Source: Clostridia bacterium
GTDB lineage: Bacteria; Bacillota; Clostridia; TANB77; SIG350
Reading direction: 5' to 3'
Assembly (NCBI GenBank): GCA_028701115.1
Contig: JAQVRJ010000003.1
Location: forward strand, 1-38,736
DNA length: 38,736 nucleotides
Shown in pieces: positions 8,817 to 17,242 of this stretch (positions are counted from its first letter, which is position 1; every line of letters begins with the position of its first letter). A program made the position numbers and the translations under genes. The notes beneath the pieces are model-generated. The model had not been told where the DNA came from. It searched no databases and was given only the letters and a program-made list of their open reading frames with translations.

Positions 8817-10985
8817 TTATACTATTCTTTCTCTTTTTCTATCTGCTAATTCAGCTCTCTTTGAAGAATTAAATTTATCGACAAATACATAATATCCTGT
8901 TATTCTTGTTACACCACGTGTATTTTCGCTTCCACAACTTGGACATTTATCATGTAAACCATTATGTTTAACTAAACAATCTCTACACAATGTATATTCT
9001 GGAGATAATACCCATTGAACACATTTTGTTTTGTACCATGTCTTTTCCAATAAATCATATATTGCCATTGGATCTGGCATAAATTCTCCGCCCCAAATAT
9101 GTATCATACTACCTGCATCAACTAAAGTATGGAATTTAGATTGTTTCATCAATCTTGTAATATAATCCACATCACTATCTGTAGCAAAATGCACTGAATT
9201 TGTATAATATACTCCAAATTCATTTTCTTTATGATATGCTTTTTCTCCATAATGTTTAATATCTAATTTGGCAAATCTTCCTGCTGTACTTTCAGCTGGT
9301 GTTTCTTCTAATTTTATTGTTATCCCATATTGCTTTTGATAAAATTTTAATCTATCATTCATATAAGAAATTATTTCTAATCCTTTTAAATATGCTTCAT
9401 CACTTTCATGTAATTGTTTTCCCATCAAATTATATATACATTCATTTAATCCAACAATACCTATTAACCAAGATATTTGTTCTGTTCTTACATATGGCTT
9501 TTCATCCATACCATTTACATAGAAAGATAATGGTGAATTTTCTGTATGAGAAATTTTTGTTAAATAATCTCTTCTTACTATATGTGCTCTACAAGCTAAA
9601 TCCATTCTATGATCAATTTCTTTTAATACATCATCGTAATTATTACCAACTTTTAATACGACATTTGGTAAATTAATTGACACATTTTGACCACCAACAA
9701 ATCTTAATTCTTCTGGTGTATTTATTAATTGCATATCTTTTTCTGTAAAATCTATTTTTAATCTACAACATTGTGATACTGAACAAGCATTTCTATCAAA
9801 AATGAAATATGGACATCCATTTTTGCTTGCAGAAATACAAGCTCTTACTAATAAAGCCTTTGTATCTTCATCATGGAAGCTTTCTTCATTAATATGGAAA
9901 TTTATTTTAGGGAAAGCAAATGGCATCCCATTGGCATCTCCTTCTTCTACAACTTCCAACATAGCTCTTGCAAACAATTTAGATTGTACAGCAAAATCCT
10001 TATATTTTAAAATTCTATAACCATTTTCTTCAGCAAATTTTTTAGTTTCTTCTCTTGTATCAAAATAGTATACATTTTCAAGATAATCTTTAACCATGAA
10101 TTTACCTTTAACACCCATTGCATAAACTTCTTTATAATGATTTGGCATATTTGCATAAATATTAAAATCTGTAAATGAAACCTGGCCTCCTCTTGCTCCT
10201 GCTAATTGAGACAAATCAAAGATTAATGTTTGTGCTAATTGTTTAATCTCTTTATATGAACTATTCTCCAATAATGGTGCAAAGAAAACATTTACAGCTT
10301 CCCAACCAATTGCTCCTGCAAATTGACCAGATAAAAATTGTGTCATTGAACAAATATGTCTAGCTAATACTCCTGCACTATTTGCTGGTTTTGAATTTGT
10401 TGGAATACTTGGTATATCTTTTATACCATATTTTTTTACATATTCAGGTGAATGTCCTGAGCAATAATATCTATCTATCATTCCTAAATCATGAATATGT
10501 ATCTCTCCCATTAAATGAGCTTTTGATATTTCCTCTTCAAAAATAGTTTTTAAAGCATATTCTTTTAATGCCTTTTCTGCTATTGACATATTTATACTTT
10601 CAGGGTTGTGAGTTGTATTACCATTTTCTTTATTTGTATTTTCAATTAATTCAGTAATATCATAAAAAGGTATTGTTACTTCTGCATTAGATTTTAATTC
10701 TTTATCATAACCTTTTTCAAGCAAAACCATATTAACTAATTGTCTAATAAAAGATGTAGTTATAACTTGCAACTTAGAATCATTTAACTTTTCAGTTACT
10801 AATGATGCCACTTCTGTAGCAACCTCTTCAGATGAATTAATTTCTTTAATCAATGCTTCCTTTATATATTTCTCATCATACTCTGTTCTTTCTAATTTTG
10901 TTGTTGAATCAACCATTAATGCTAAATCAGTAGCATTATTGTGTTTTCTAATTTTTAATACTTTCATTACATTCTCCCCAATCAT
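8817..10985 (-). CDS. nrdD: Anaerobic ribonucleoside-triphosphate reductase (class III), glycyl-radical enzyme
   Basis: N-terminal ATP-cone-like region, MGEIHIHDLGMIDRYYCSGH, CRDC...CPSC zinc site, C-terminal RITGYYVFVDKFNSSKRAELADRKRER glycyl-radical region. Probable true start MKVLKIRKHN a few codons in. Confidence 0.93.
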   Translation of the reverse strand: MIGENVMKVLKIRKHNNATDLALMVDSTTKLERTEYDEKYIKEALIKEINSSEEVATEVASLVTEKLNDSKLQVITTSFIRQLVNMVLLEKGYDKELKSNAEVTIPFYDITELIENTNKENGNTTHNPESINMSIAEKALKEYALKTIFEEEISKAHLMGEIHIHDLGMIDRYYCSGHSPEYVKKYGIKDIPSIPTNSKPANSAGVLARHICSMTQFLSGQFAGAIGWEAVNVFFAPLLENSSYKEIKQLAQTLIFDLSQLAGARGGQVSFTDFNIYANMPNHYKEVYAMGVKGKFMVKDYLENVYYFDTREETKKFAEENGYRILKYKDFAVQSKLFARAMLEVVEEGDANGMPFAFPKINFHINEESFHDEDTKALLVRACISASKNGCPYFIFDRNACSVSQCCRLKIDFTEKDMQLINTPEELRFVGGQNVSINLPNVVLKVGNNYDDVLKEIDHRMDLACRAHIVRRDYLTKISHTENSPLSFYVNGMDEKPYVRTEQISWLIGIVGLNECIYNLMGKQLHESDEAYLKGLEIISYMNDRLKFYQKQYGITIKLEETPAESTAGRFAKLDIKHYGEKAYHKENEFGVYYTNSVHFATDSDVDYITRLMKQSKFHTLVDAGSMIHIWGGEFMPDPMAIYDLLEKTWYKTKCVQWVLSPEYTLCRDCLVKHNGLHDKCPSCGSENTRGVTRITGYYVFVDKFNSSKRAELADRKRERIV

Positions 10986-11090
10986 AATCGCATATTAATT
11001 ATTTCATCATTAGTTATTTAATTTTATTTTTATCTTTAGTGGAATTTTGTCTCAAGAGAATATAAATTTTTTGTTTCTTTGAGATATAAA

Positions 11091-11134
11091 TATTGATAAT
11101 TATTGGAATCAAAAATATAAAATAATTATCAATA
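11091..11134. promoter_or_regulatory. Perfect inverted repeat in the nrdD leader (candidate operator or RNA hairpin)
   Basis: tattgataattatt - 16 nt - aataattatcaata (14/14 complementary). Confidence 0.6.
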
Positions 11135-11156
11135 CTTGTAGAATTTTATTAACTGA

Positions 11157-11185
11157 ATTATAGTATTCAGTATTCAAAAAGTCAA
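11157..11185 (-). promoter_or_regulatory. Promoter of the nrdD operon
   Basis: TTGACT - 17 nt - TATAAT on the minus strand; leaves a ~165-nt 5' leader before nrdD. Confidence 0.7.
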
Positions 11186-11395
11186 TGAAAAATATTTATA
11201 AAATATTTTTTTATTAATTCTGTAACACAAATGTAATATTCTCATTTTTTTACAAATCACATTTCTGTAACTCACTTATATAAAGGCTTTCGTATTCGTA
11301 ATAATTTAATTTTTTTACAATTAAAAACGTGGTTTACATAAGTATTTTCGATTATTTAGATTTTTTTTACTATTTAAGCTGAACATAAAAAAACA

Positions 11396-11429
11396 AAAAA
11401 TAACAAAAAAATTAATTCTTGTTATTTTT
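11396..11429 (-). terminator. Terminator downstream of the ABC-F gene
   Basis: 11-bp perfect stem AAAAATAACAA/TTGTTATTTTT followed by TGTTTTTTT on the minus strand. Confidence 0.75.
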
Positions 11430-11448
11430 ATCTCGTTATAGTAGATCT

Positions 11449-13035
11449 TTATATGTTTTTCCATTTAAGATAATCACTATATGACATTTTCTTATCTAAA
11501 ATTCCATTATCTTGTATTTCAATAATTCTATTTATTGTTGATTCCATTAAATCATAATTTGATGAAGATATAAAAACACAACCTTCAAATTTATTTAATG
11601 CTTTTGTTAATGCTTCTACACTTTCTAAATCCAAATGACTCGTAGGCTCATCAAATATTAAACAATTACAATTATTCAACATTATGTCTGCTAAAATACA
11701 TCTTACCTTTTCTCCACCAGAGAGTACTTTAATATTTTTTAAGGCTTCTTCATCAGAAAATAACATTCTACCTAAATACTTTCTTAGAACCATTGGCTCT
11801 TTTAATGGTTTTCTAGCAGTTAGCCATTGCACTATATTTATATCCTGATTAAAATCATCTTTAAAATTATTTTTAAAATATGATACTGATATTTTATCTC
11901 CCCATTTAAAGCTACCACTATCTGCCTTATTTTTATTAGAAATAATATTATATAGTTCTGTTGTAGCAACTCCATTATTATCTATTATGGCTATCTTATC
12001 TCCAGTATTAACTTTAAAAGAAACATTATTCAACACTACTTGTCCGCATATTTCTTTTGTTATTCCTTTAACATTTAAAACTTCTGTATTTAAATTATTA
12101 CTACATTCAAAACTTATGCTTGGAAATTTTCTTGTCGATGGCTTTATTTCTTCTAATATTATATGCTCTAACATTTTCTTGCGAGAATTTGCTTGACTAG
12201 CTTTTGTAGCTTTAGCTCCGAACCTATCTATAAATCCTTGTAATTCCTTAATTCTATCTTCTTTCTTTTTGTTTTCATTTCCAATTTGTGTTAGCATTAA
12301 TTCATTTAATTTCTCCCACTCATCAAAATTGCCAACATATAATTGTATCTTCTCATAATCTATATTAACCATATGTGTACAAACATTATTTAAAAAATGC
12401 TTATCATGTGATATTACTAAAACTGTATTTTCATAATTGTTTAAAAACTTTTCTAACCATTTTACATCACTTATATTCAATCCATTTGTAGGCTCATCTA
12501 AAAGTAATATATCTGGATTTTGGTATAATGATTGTGCAAGTAAAACTTTAACCTTTTCTCTTTCCAATAAATCCTTCATAAATTTATTATGCTTATCTGC
12601 ATAAATTCCTAATGAATCTAACAATGTTGCAGCATCTGATTCAGCTTCCCATCCATTCATTTCACTAAACCTCTGTTCAAGCATTGCAGCCTTTATCCCA
12701 TCTTCATTATTAAAATCTGGTTTAGCATATATACTATCTTTTTCTTTCATAATATCATAAAGCTTTTTATTCCCCAATATTACTGTATCTATTACAGTAA
12801 TATTGTCATATATGTAATGATTCTGTTGTAAAACAGAAATTCTTGCTTTTTTATTTATTAATATTTCTCCAATTGTTGGTAATATTTCTTTATACAGCAT
12901 TTTTAAAAACGTTGTCTTTCCAGAACCATTAGCACCTATTATTCCGTAACAATTACCTTTTGTAAATTTTAAATTTACATTTTGGAACAAAATTCGTTCA
13001 CCAAATTCTAATTTTAAATCCTTTATATCTATCAT
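11449..13035 (-). CDS. ABC-F family ATPase (YkpA/YbiT-like), second composite ATP site degenerate
   Basis: NBD1 Walker A GANGSGKTT, Walker B ILLLDEPTNGLN, H-loop ISHD; NBD2 signature LSGGE and LIFDEPTSHLD. NBD1 signature is LLERE, NBD2 Walker A is DNNGVATTE, NBD2 H-loop is SSSNYD. Confidence 0.85.
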   Translation of the reverse strand: MIDIKDLKLEFGERILFQNVNLKFTKGNCYGIIGANGSGKTTFLKMLYKEILPTIGEILINKKARISVLQQNHYIYDNITVIDTVILGNKKLYDIMKEKDSIYAKPDFNNEDGIKAAMLEQRFSEMNGWEAESDAATLLDSLGIYADKHNKFMKDLLEREKVKVLLAQSLYQNPDILLLDEPTNGLNISDVKWLEKFLNNYENTVLVISHDKHFLNNVCTHMVNIDYEKIQLYVGNFDEWEKLNELMLTQIGNENKKKEDRIKELQGFIDRFGAKATKASQANSRKKMLEHIILEEIKPSTRKFPSISFECSNNLNTEVLNVKGITKEICGQVVLNNVSFKVNTGDKIAIIDNNGVATTELYNIISNKNKADSGSFKWGDKISVSYFKNNFKDDFNQDINIVQWLTARKPLKEPMVLRKYLGRMLFSDEEALKNIKVLSGGEKVRCILADIMLNNCNCLIFDEPTSHLDLESVEALTKALNKFEGCVFISSSNYDLMESTINRIIEIQDNGILDKKMSYSDYLKWKNI

Positions 13036-13065
13036 TTTATTTTCCCCTTATTATACGCATAAAAA

Positions 13066-13086
13066 AACAGATGTTATACATCTGTT
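13066..13086 (-). terminator. Leader terminator (attenuator) upstream of the ABC-F gene
   Basis: Minus strand AACAGATGT-ATA-ACATCTGTTTTTTT: 9-bp perfect stem plus U-tract, ending ~25 nt before the ABC-F ATG. Confidence 0.8.
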
Positions 13087-13134
13087 AGTAATATATATTT
13101 AATATACTGATTTCAAGTATAGCAAATACGTTTA

Positions 13135-13242
13135 TCAAAATAGATAAACCAGACTAACATTATTATAAAATAACTTATCTTTTATTAAATTATTTTGAAA
13201 TGTTATATTCATTTGCCTTAACTCTTTAACCATATATTCCAT
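13135..13242 (-). CDS. Putative 35-aa leader peptide (uORF) of the ABC-F gene
   Basis: Strong SD GGAGGAAAGTT then ATG...TGA: MEYMVKELRQMNITFQNNLIKDKLFYNNVSLVYLF; lies between a near-consensus promoter and the attenuator hairpin. Absent from the ORF track because it is short. Confidence 0.7.
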   Translation of the reverse strand: MEYMVKELRQMNITFQNNLIKDKLFYNNVSLVYLF

Positions 13243-13263
13243 AACTTTCCTCCACATATGAAT

Positions 13264-13292
13264 ATTATACCATATTAAACATATATTTTCAA
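13264..13292 (-). promoter_or_regulatory. Promoter for the uORF/ABC-F transcript
   Basis: TTGAAA - 17 nt - TATAAT on the minus strand, immediately after the prfB stop. Confidence 0.75.
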
Positions 13293-13295
13293 TTA

Positions 13296-14403
13296 CTATT
13301 TATTAAATTCACTTTTCAAATATGCGTCTATAAAACTATCTATTTCGCCATCCATTACTGCATTTACATTACCTTCTTCATAATCTGTTCTATGATCTTT
13401 AACCATATTATATGGATGGAACACATAAGTCCTAATTTGACTTCCCCAACCTATTTCTTTATAATCTCCTTTTATATCATCAATTTTTTCTTTTTGTTCT
13501 CTTTCTTTGATTTCATATAATTTGGACTTCAACATTTTCATTGCATTTTCTTTATTTTGTATTTGTGATCTTTCATTTTGACAAGTAACAACAATACCTG
13601 TTGGTATATGTGTTATTCTAATTGCTGAATCAGTTTTATTAACATGTTGTCCTCCAGCACCAGATGCTCTATATGTATCTATTCTTAAATCATCATCTTT
13701 TATATCTACTTTAATATCATCAGTTATTTCAGGAATAACATCTAATGATGCAAAAGAAGTATGTCTTCTACCTGATGCATCAAATGGAGATATTCTTATC
13801 AATCTATGAACACCTTTTTCACATTTTAAATATCCATATGCATTTACACCTGAAACAATTGCTGTTACACTTTTTATTCCAGCTTCATCACCTGATTGAT
13901 AATCTATTTCCTTAATATCAAATCCATTTTTAGTTGCCCATCTTGTATACATTCTATACAACATTTCCGCCCAATCTTGAGATTCTGTTCCACCTGCTCC
14001 TGGGTGAAAAGATATAATAGCATTGCTTTTATCATACTTACCATTTAGCAATGTTTGTATCTCAAATTTGTCTAAATCTTTAATAAGTTTTTTAAATAAC
14101 TGTTTTGCTTCTATAACTACACTTTCATCTTGCTCATCCATTCCCATTAGTACAAGAGTTTCAACATCATCATATATATTTTTTAATTCTGCATATTTTT
14201 CGATCCTATATTTAATGCCTTTAATCTCCTGTAATATCTTACTAGAATTATCGCTATCATTCCAAAAATCTGGTTTTGCAGTTTCTCTTTCTAGTTCATT
14301 TAACTTAGAACTTAAACTATCCAAGTCAAAGAGAACCTCCAAGACTTAATATTTTCTCTTTTATTTCAATTAACTTTTCTTTTATTTCCTCTAATTCTAA
14401 CAT
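13296..14403 (-). CDS. prfB: Peptide chain release factor 2, programmed +1 frameshift at CTTTGAC
   Basis: Zero-frame start ATG at 14403 (SD AGAGGTG): MLELEEIKEKLIEIKEKILSLGGSL then in-frame TGA at 14328-14326 within GGAGGTTCTCTTTGAC; +1 frame continues DLDSLSSKLNELERE... to TAG. RF2 GGQ region RASGAGGQHVNKTDSA. Confidence 0.96.
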
Positions 14404-14531
14404 AAATACACCTCTAAAATATATTAACATAAAACAAAGAAATATACAAGAAAGCAATGTACATTAACAAATAAAAAAATATTATTCTTGAAAAAATCCA
14501 AGTTATCTTTATACTTTATAAAAATTTATTA

Positions 14532-14560
14532 TAGACTTGTTTCCTTTCATATGATATAAT
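14532..14560 (+). promoter_or_regulatory. Promoter of the glycosyltransferase gene
   Basis: TAGACT - 17 nt - TATAAT (ATAGACTTG...TGATATAAT). Confidence 0.6.
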
Positions 14561-14582
14561 TACGGCAATAGGAGTGATATAT

Positions 14583-15557
14583 ATGGAAGTCAACAACACA
14601 CCAATTTTAAGTATAATAATACCAGTATATAATGTAGAATTATATTTAAAAGATTGTTTAGATAGCATTCTTAATCAAAATAGCAATGATTATGAAATAA
14701 TTTTAGTTGATGATGGTTCAACAGATAGCTCTGGCATAATATGTGATGAATATACTAATAAGTATTCTAATATGAAAGTTATACATAATAGTAATGGTGG
14801 ATTAAGTGATGCTAGAAATAGTGGATTTAAAATCGCAAAAGGTAAATACATATTATTCATTGATTCAGATGACTTTATCGAACCAGAATCCTTGAAAAAT
14901 ATTATTAAATATACTGATAGTAATGTAGATATTATTTTTCTTGATGCATACAAATATTTTAATAATAAATCAATCAAAAAAATTGATACAGATTTTTGTA
15001 CCGAAAAATTAAAAATAAATAACAAAGATATATTATTAGATAATATATCCCATATGAATAAATTTACAGGTAGTGCATGCTCAAAAGCAATACGCAGAGA
15101 ATTCTTATTGGATAATAATATTTCATTTGAAAGCAATATTACTATGGAAGATATTGATTGGAATCTAAAAATATTAACTAAAGTAAATACTTCGGATTAT
15201 TATTCTGGGAAGTATTACTATTATAGACAAAATAGGAAAAATTCTATTACAAATAGTATTAACGAAAACACTTTTAAATACGGAATTAAAATAATAAAAA
15301 AATGGCAAAATTTCAATGATAATATAAATTCAATATTAGCTTATGAATATATAATTTTATTAGCCAATAGTTATGTTCTTAAAGATAAAAATTTAAAAAA
15401 TGAATTATATTCTTTGTCATGGCTACTTAAATATAAAAATAATAAAAAAGTATTTTACTCATATATAGTATATAAAATATTTGGTATTAGAATTTTATCT
15501 AAATTACTAGAAATATATTTAAAGAACAGATACAAAACTATAAATTATAATTTATAG
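14583..15557 (+). CDS. Glycosyltransferase family 2
   Basis: LSIIIPVYNVELYLKDCLDSILNQ, EIILVDDGSTDSSG, LSDARNSGFKIAKGKYILFIDSDDFI. Start at ATG after AATAGGAGTGATAT. Confidence 0.92.
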   Translation: MEVNNTPILSIIIPVYNVELYLKDCLDSILNQNSNDYEIILVDDGSTDSSGIICDEYTNKYSNMKVIHNSNGGLSDARNSGFKIAKGKYILFIDSDDFIEPESLKNIIKYTDSNVDIIFLDAYKYFNNKSIKKIDTDFCTEKLKINNKDILLDNISHMNKFTGSACSKAIRREFLLDNNISFESNITMEDIDWNLKILTKVNTSDYYSGKYYYYRQNRKNSITNSINENTFKYGIKIIKKWQNFNDNINSILAYEYIILLANSYVLKDKNLKNELYSLSWLLKYKNNKKVFYSYIVYKIFGIRILSKLLEIYLKNRYKTINYNL

Positions 15558-15564
15558 TTTTGTA
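15531..15564. repeat. 34-bp perfect palindrome overlapping the 3' end of the glycosyltransferase gene
   Basis: TACAAAACTATAAATTATAATTTATAGTTTTGTA is identical to its reverse complement. Confidence 0.85.
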
Positions 15565-15572
15565 AATTTAAT

Positions 15573-15611
15573 AAAAATAATTATAATATTAAAAATATTA
15601 TAATTATTTTT
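15573..15611. terminator. Bidirectional terminator between convergent genes
   Basis: 18-bp perfect stem aaaaataattataatatt / aatattataattattttt with AAA loop; U-tracts on both strands; overlaps the end of the thioesterase CDS. Confidence 0.8.
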
Positions 15612-16356
15612 TTCTCCAATTAATAATAATATCCGCATTATTTTTTGAAGTATCATTATTATTTCCGTTTATTATATAAGCATATTTATTATTGTCAATC
15701 TTCTTAACTTGCACTGCATATTTATCTTTGTATACCAATTGATGATTATATCTCACCAATATATCATTAACTATATGTGATTCTAAAAAATCTATTGTCA
15801 TAGTATCTATAGCTTTTATAACATATGCAATATTATTCATATGCCAATTAGTATCTATATCTCCATATATCACTACGTTAGAAAAGATATTATCATAATC
15901 TGTTATCCTACTAAAATCAAAATCTTCAAAAGTTATTCCTTTTTTTTCATCAAAGCTATACATATTTTCTACTTCAATCGGTATATGTATAGGTCTCATT
16001 TTCTCAAAAGAATACATTATCCACTTTGTATAACTTTCAAATAAAATATTTCCATTAATATCTTCAATAACATAATTTCTAATAATAAATAATTTTTCTA
16101 TAGGATTAAGCCATGTTTTTACAATAATTTTATCTCCTAATTTAGGGTATGAATTAACCTTACTATAATTTTCTAATAATATCCACCCTATTTTATTATC
16201 TATCATATAATTAAAAGTACAGCCAACTAAATCGGTATGCAATGTTGACGCTTCTTGCGCATAAGATAATAATCTTGTTAGCAATATATTTCCATTTTTA
16301 TCACAGTCAGAATATTTAATTTCATATTCATTTTGAAAAAAGTTTTTCATACACAT
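15604..16356 (-). CDS. Acyl-ACP thioesterase family protein (hotdog fold)
   Basis: NEYEIKYSDCDKNGNILLTRLLSYAQEAS, GWILLENYSKVNSYPKLGDKIIVKTW, YGDIDTNWHMNNIAYV. Confidence 0.85.
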   Translation of the reverse strand: MCMKNFFQNEYEIKYSDCDKNGNILLTRLLSYAQEASTLHTDLVGCTFNYMIDNKIGWILLENYSKVNSYPKLGDKIIVKTWLNPIEKLFIIRNYVIEDINGNILFESYTKWIMYSFEKMRPIHIPIEVENMYSFDEKKGITFEDFDFSRITDYDNIFSNVVIYGDIDTNWHMNNIAYVIKAIDTMTIDFLESHIVNDILVRYNHQLVYKDKYAVQVKKIDNNKYAYIINGNNNDTSKNNADIIINWRKK

Positions 16357-16415
16357 TTCACCTCATTACTTATTATATAACTTTCATAATATTTTTTCAA
16401 ATAAAAAATATGCAA

Positions 16416-16826
16416 TTAATTAAAAACTACATATTGTTTGATAATTCCTTCAGATTCTTCTTTTCTTTTGATACTAATAGAACAAGATTTACCTGTTATT
16501 AAATCAATACCATTTGGCTCATTACATTTTGTATAAGCAACAAATCTGTTGTTTTTAGGTATATCTATAAAAACACATATTTCTTTTCCAATTAAGTCTT
16601 GTACTTTTTTTACGGTACATAAGCTTAAAAGCTTATGTATTATGACTTTTTCTTTCGGATCAGAGCAGTCATGTTGTAATTTTGCACAAAAAGTTTTACC
16701 TTTAAAATATAAAGTTATCTTTTCCCCTTGTTGTTCTACTTTATAAATAGAAGCCTTAAATTTTTTCATTGAAGCAATATAAACTAATGAGTTGCAAATT
16801 CTTTTGGTCGTAAATATATTATACAT
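16416..16826 (-). CDS. Hypothetical protein (136 aa; may start at internal MKKFKAS)
   Basis: Intact ORF; no recognised family. Confidence 0.55.
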   Translation of the reverse strand: MYNIFTTKRICNSLVYIASMKKFKASIYKVEQQGEKITLYFKGKTFCAKLQHDCSDPKEKVIIHKLLSLCTVKKVQDLIGKEICVFIDIPKNNRFVAYTKCNEPNGIDLITGKSCSISIKRKEESEGIIKQYVVFN

Positions 16827-16881
16827 TATTTTTTCTTTTTTTTCAATAAAAAAAAGATTTATATAAGACTATATAAATCTG

Positions 16882-16973
16882 TGGCGGAGAAGGAGGGATT
16901 CGAACCCTCGCTACCATTACTGGTACTAACAGTTTAGCAAACTGTCCCCTTCAACCTGCTTGGGTACTTCTCC
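16882..16973 (-). tRNA. tRNA-Ser (GCT)
   Basis: GGAGAAGTACCCAAGCAGG...CAGTTTGCTAAACTG...GGTTCGAATCCC...TTCTCCGCCA; long variable arm, anticodon GCT, encoded CCA. Confidence 0.96.
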
Positions 16974-16981
16974 AAAAAAAA

Positions 16982-17072
16982 TGGCGGAGAGGGTGAGATT
17001 CGAACTCACGGTAAGCTCACACCTACGCCGGTTTTCAAGACCGGTGCCTTAAACCAGCTCGACCACCTCTCC
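16982..17072 (-). tRNA. tRNA-Ser (TGA)
   Basis: GGAGAGGTGGTCGAGCTGG...CGGTCTTGAAAACCG...GAGTTCGAATCTC...CTCTCCGCCA; long variable arm, anticodon TGA. Confidence 0.96.
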
Positions 17073-17197
17073 ACATAGTACTTGTATATCTTACCACATT
17101 CTATTAAATTTTGTCAATAGTTAGTTATAAAAATATATGAAAAAAACTCCATTATCCTCTTATATTATCAATACTTAAACTCAAACAATTAAAAAAG

Positions 17198-17231
17198 AAA
17201 AGAATTATATTATTTATACTATAATTCTTTT
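17198..17231 (-). terminator. Terminator downstream of the LTA synthase-like gene
   Basis: 12-bp perfect stem AAAAGAATTATA/TATAATTCTTTT, 10-nt loop, followed by CTTTTTT on minus. Confidence 0.7.
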
Positions 17232-17242
17232 AATTATTTATA

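Noticed and set aside
9299-9676. 125-aa plus-strand ORF
   Set aside because: Antisense to nrdD, low complexity, no SD.
14326-14342. Apparent frameshift or broken N-terminus of prfB
   Set aside because: Explained by the conserved RF2 programmed +1 frameshift (CTTTGAC), not a pseudogene.
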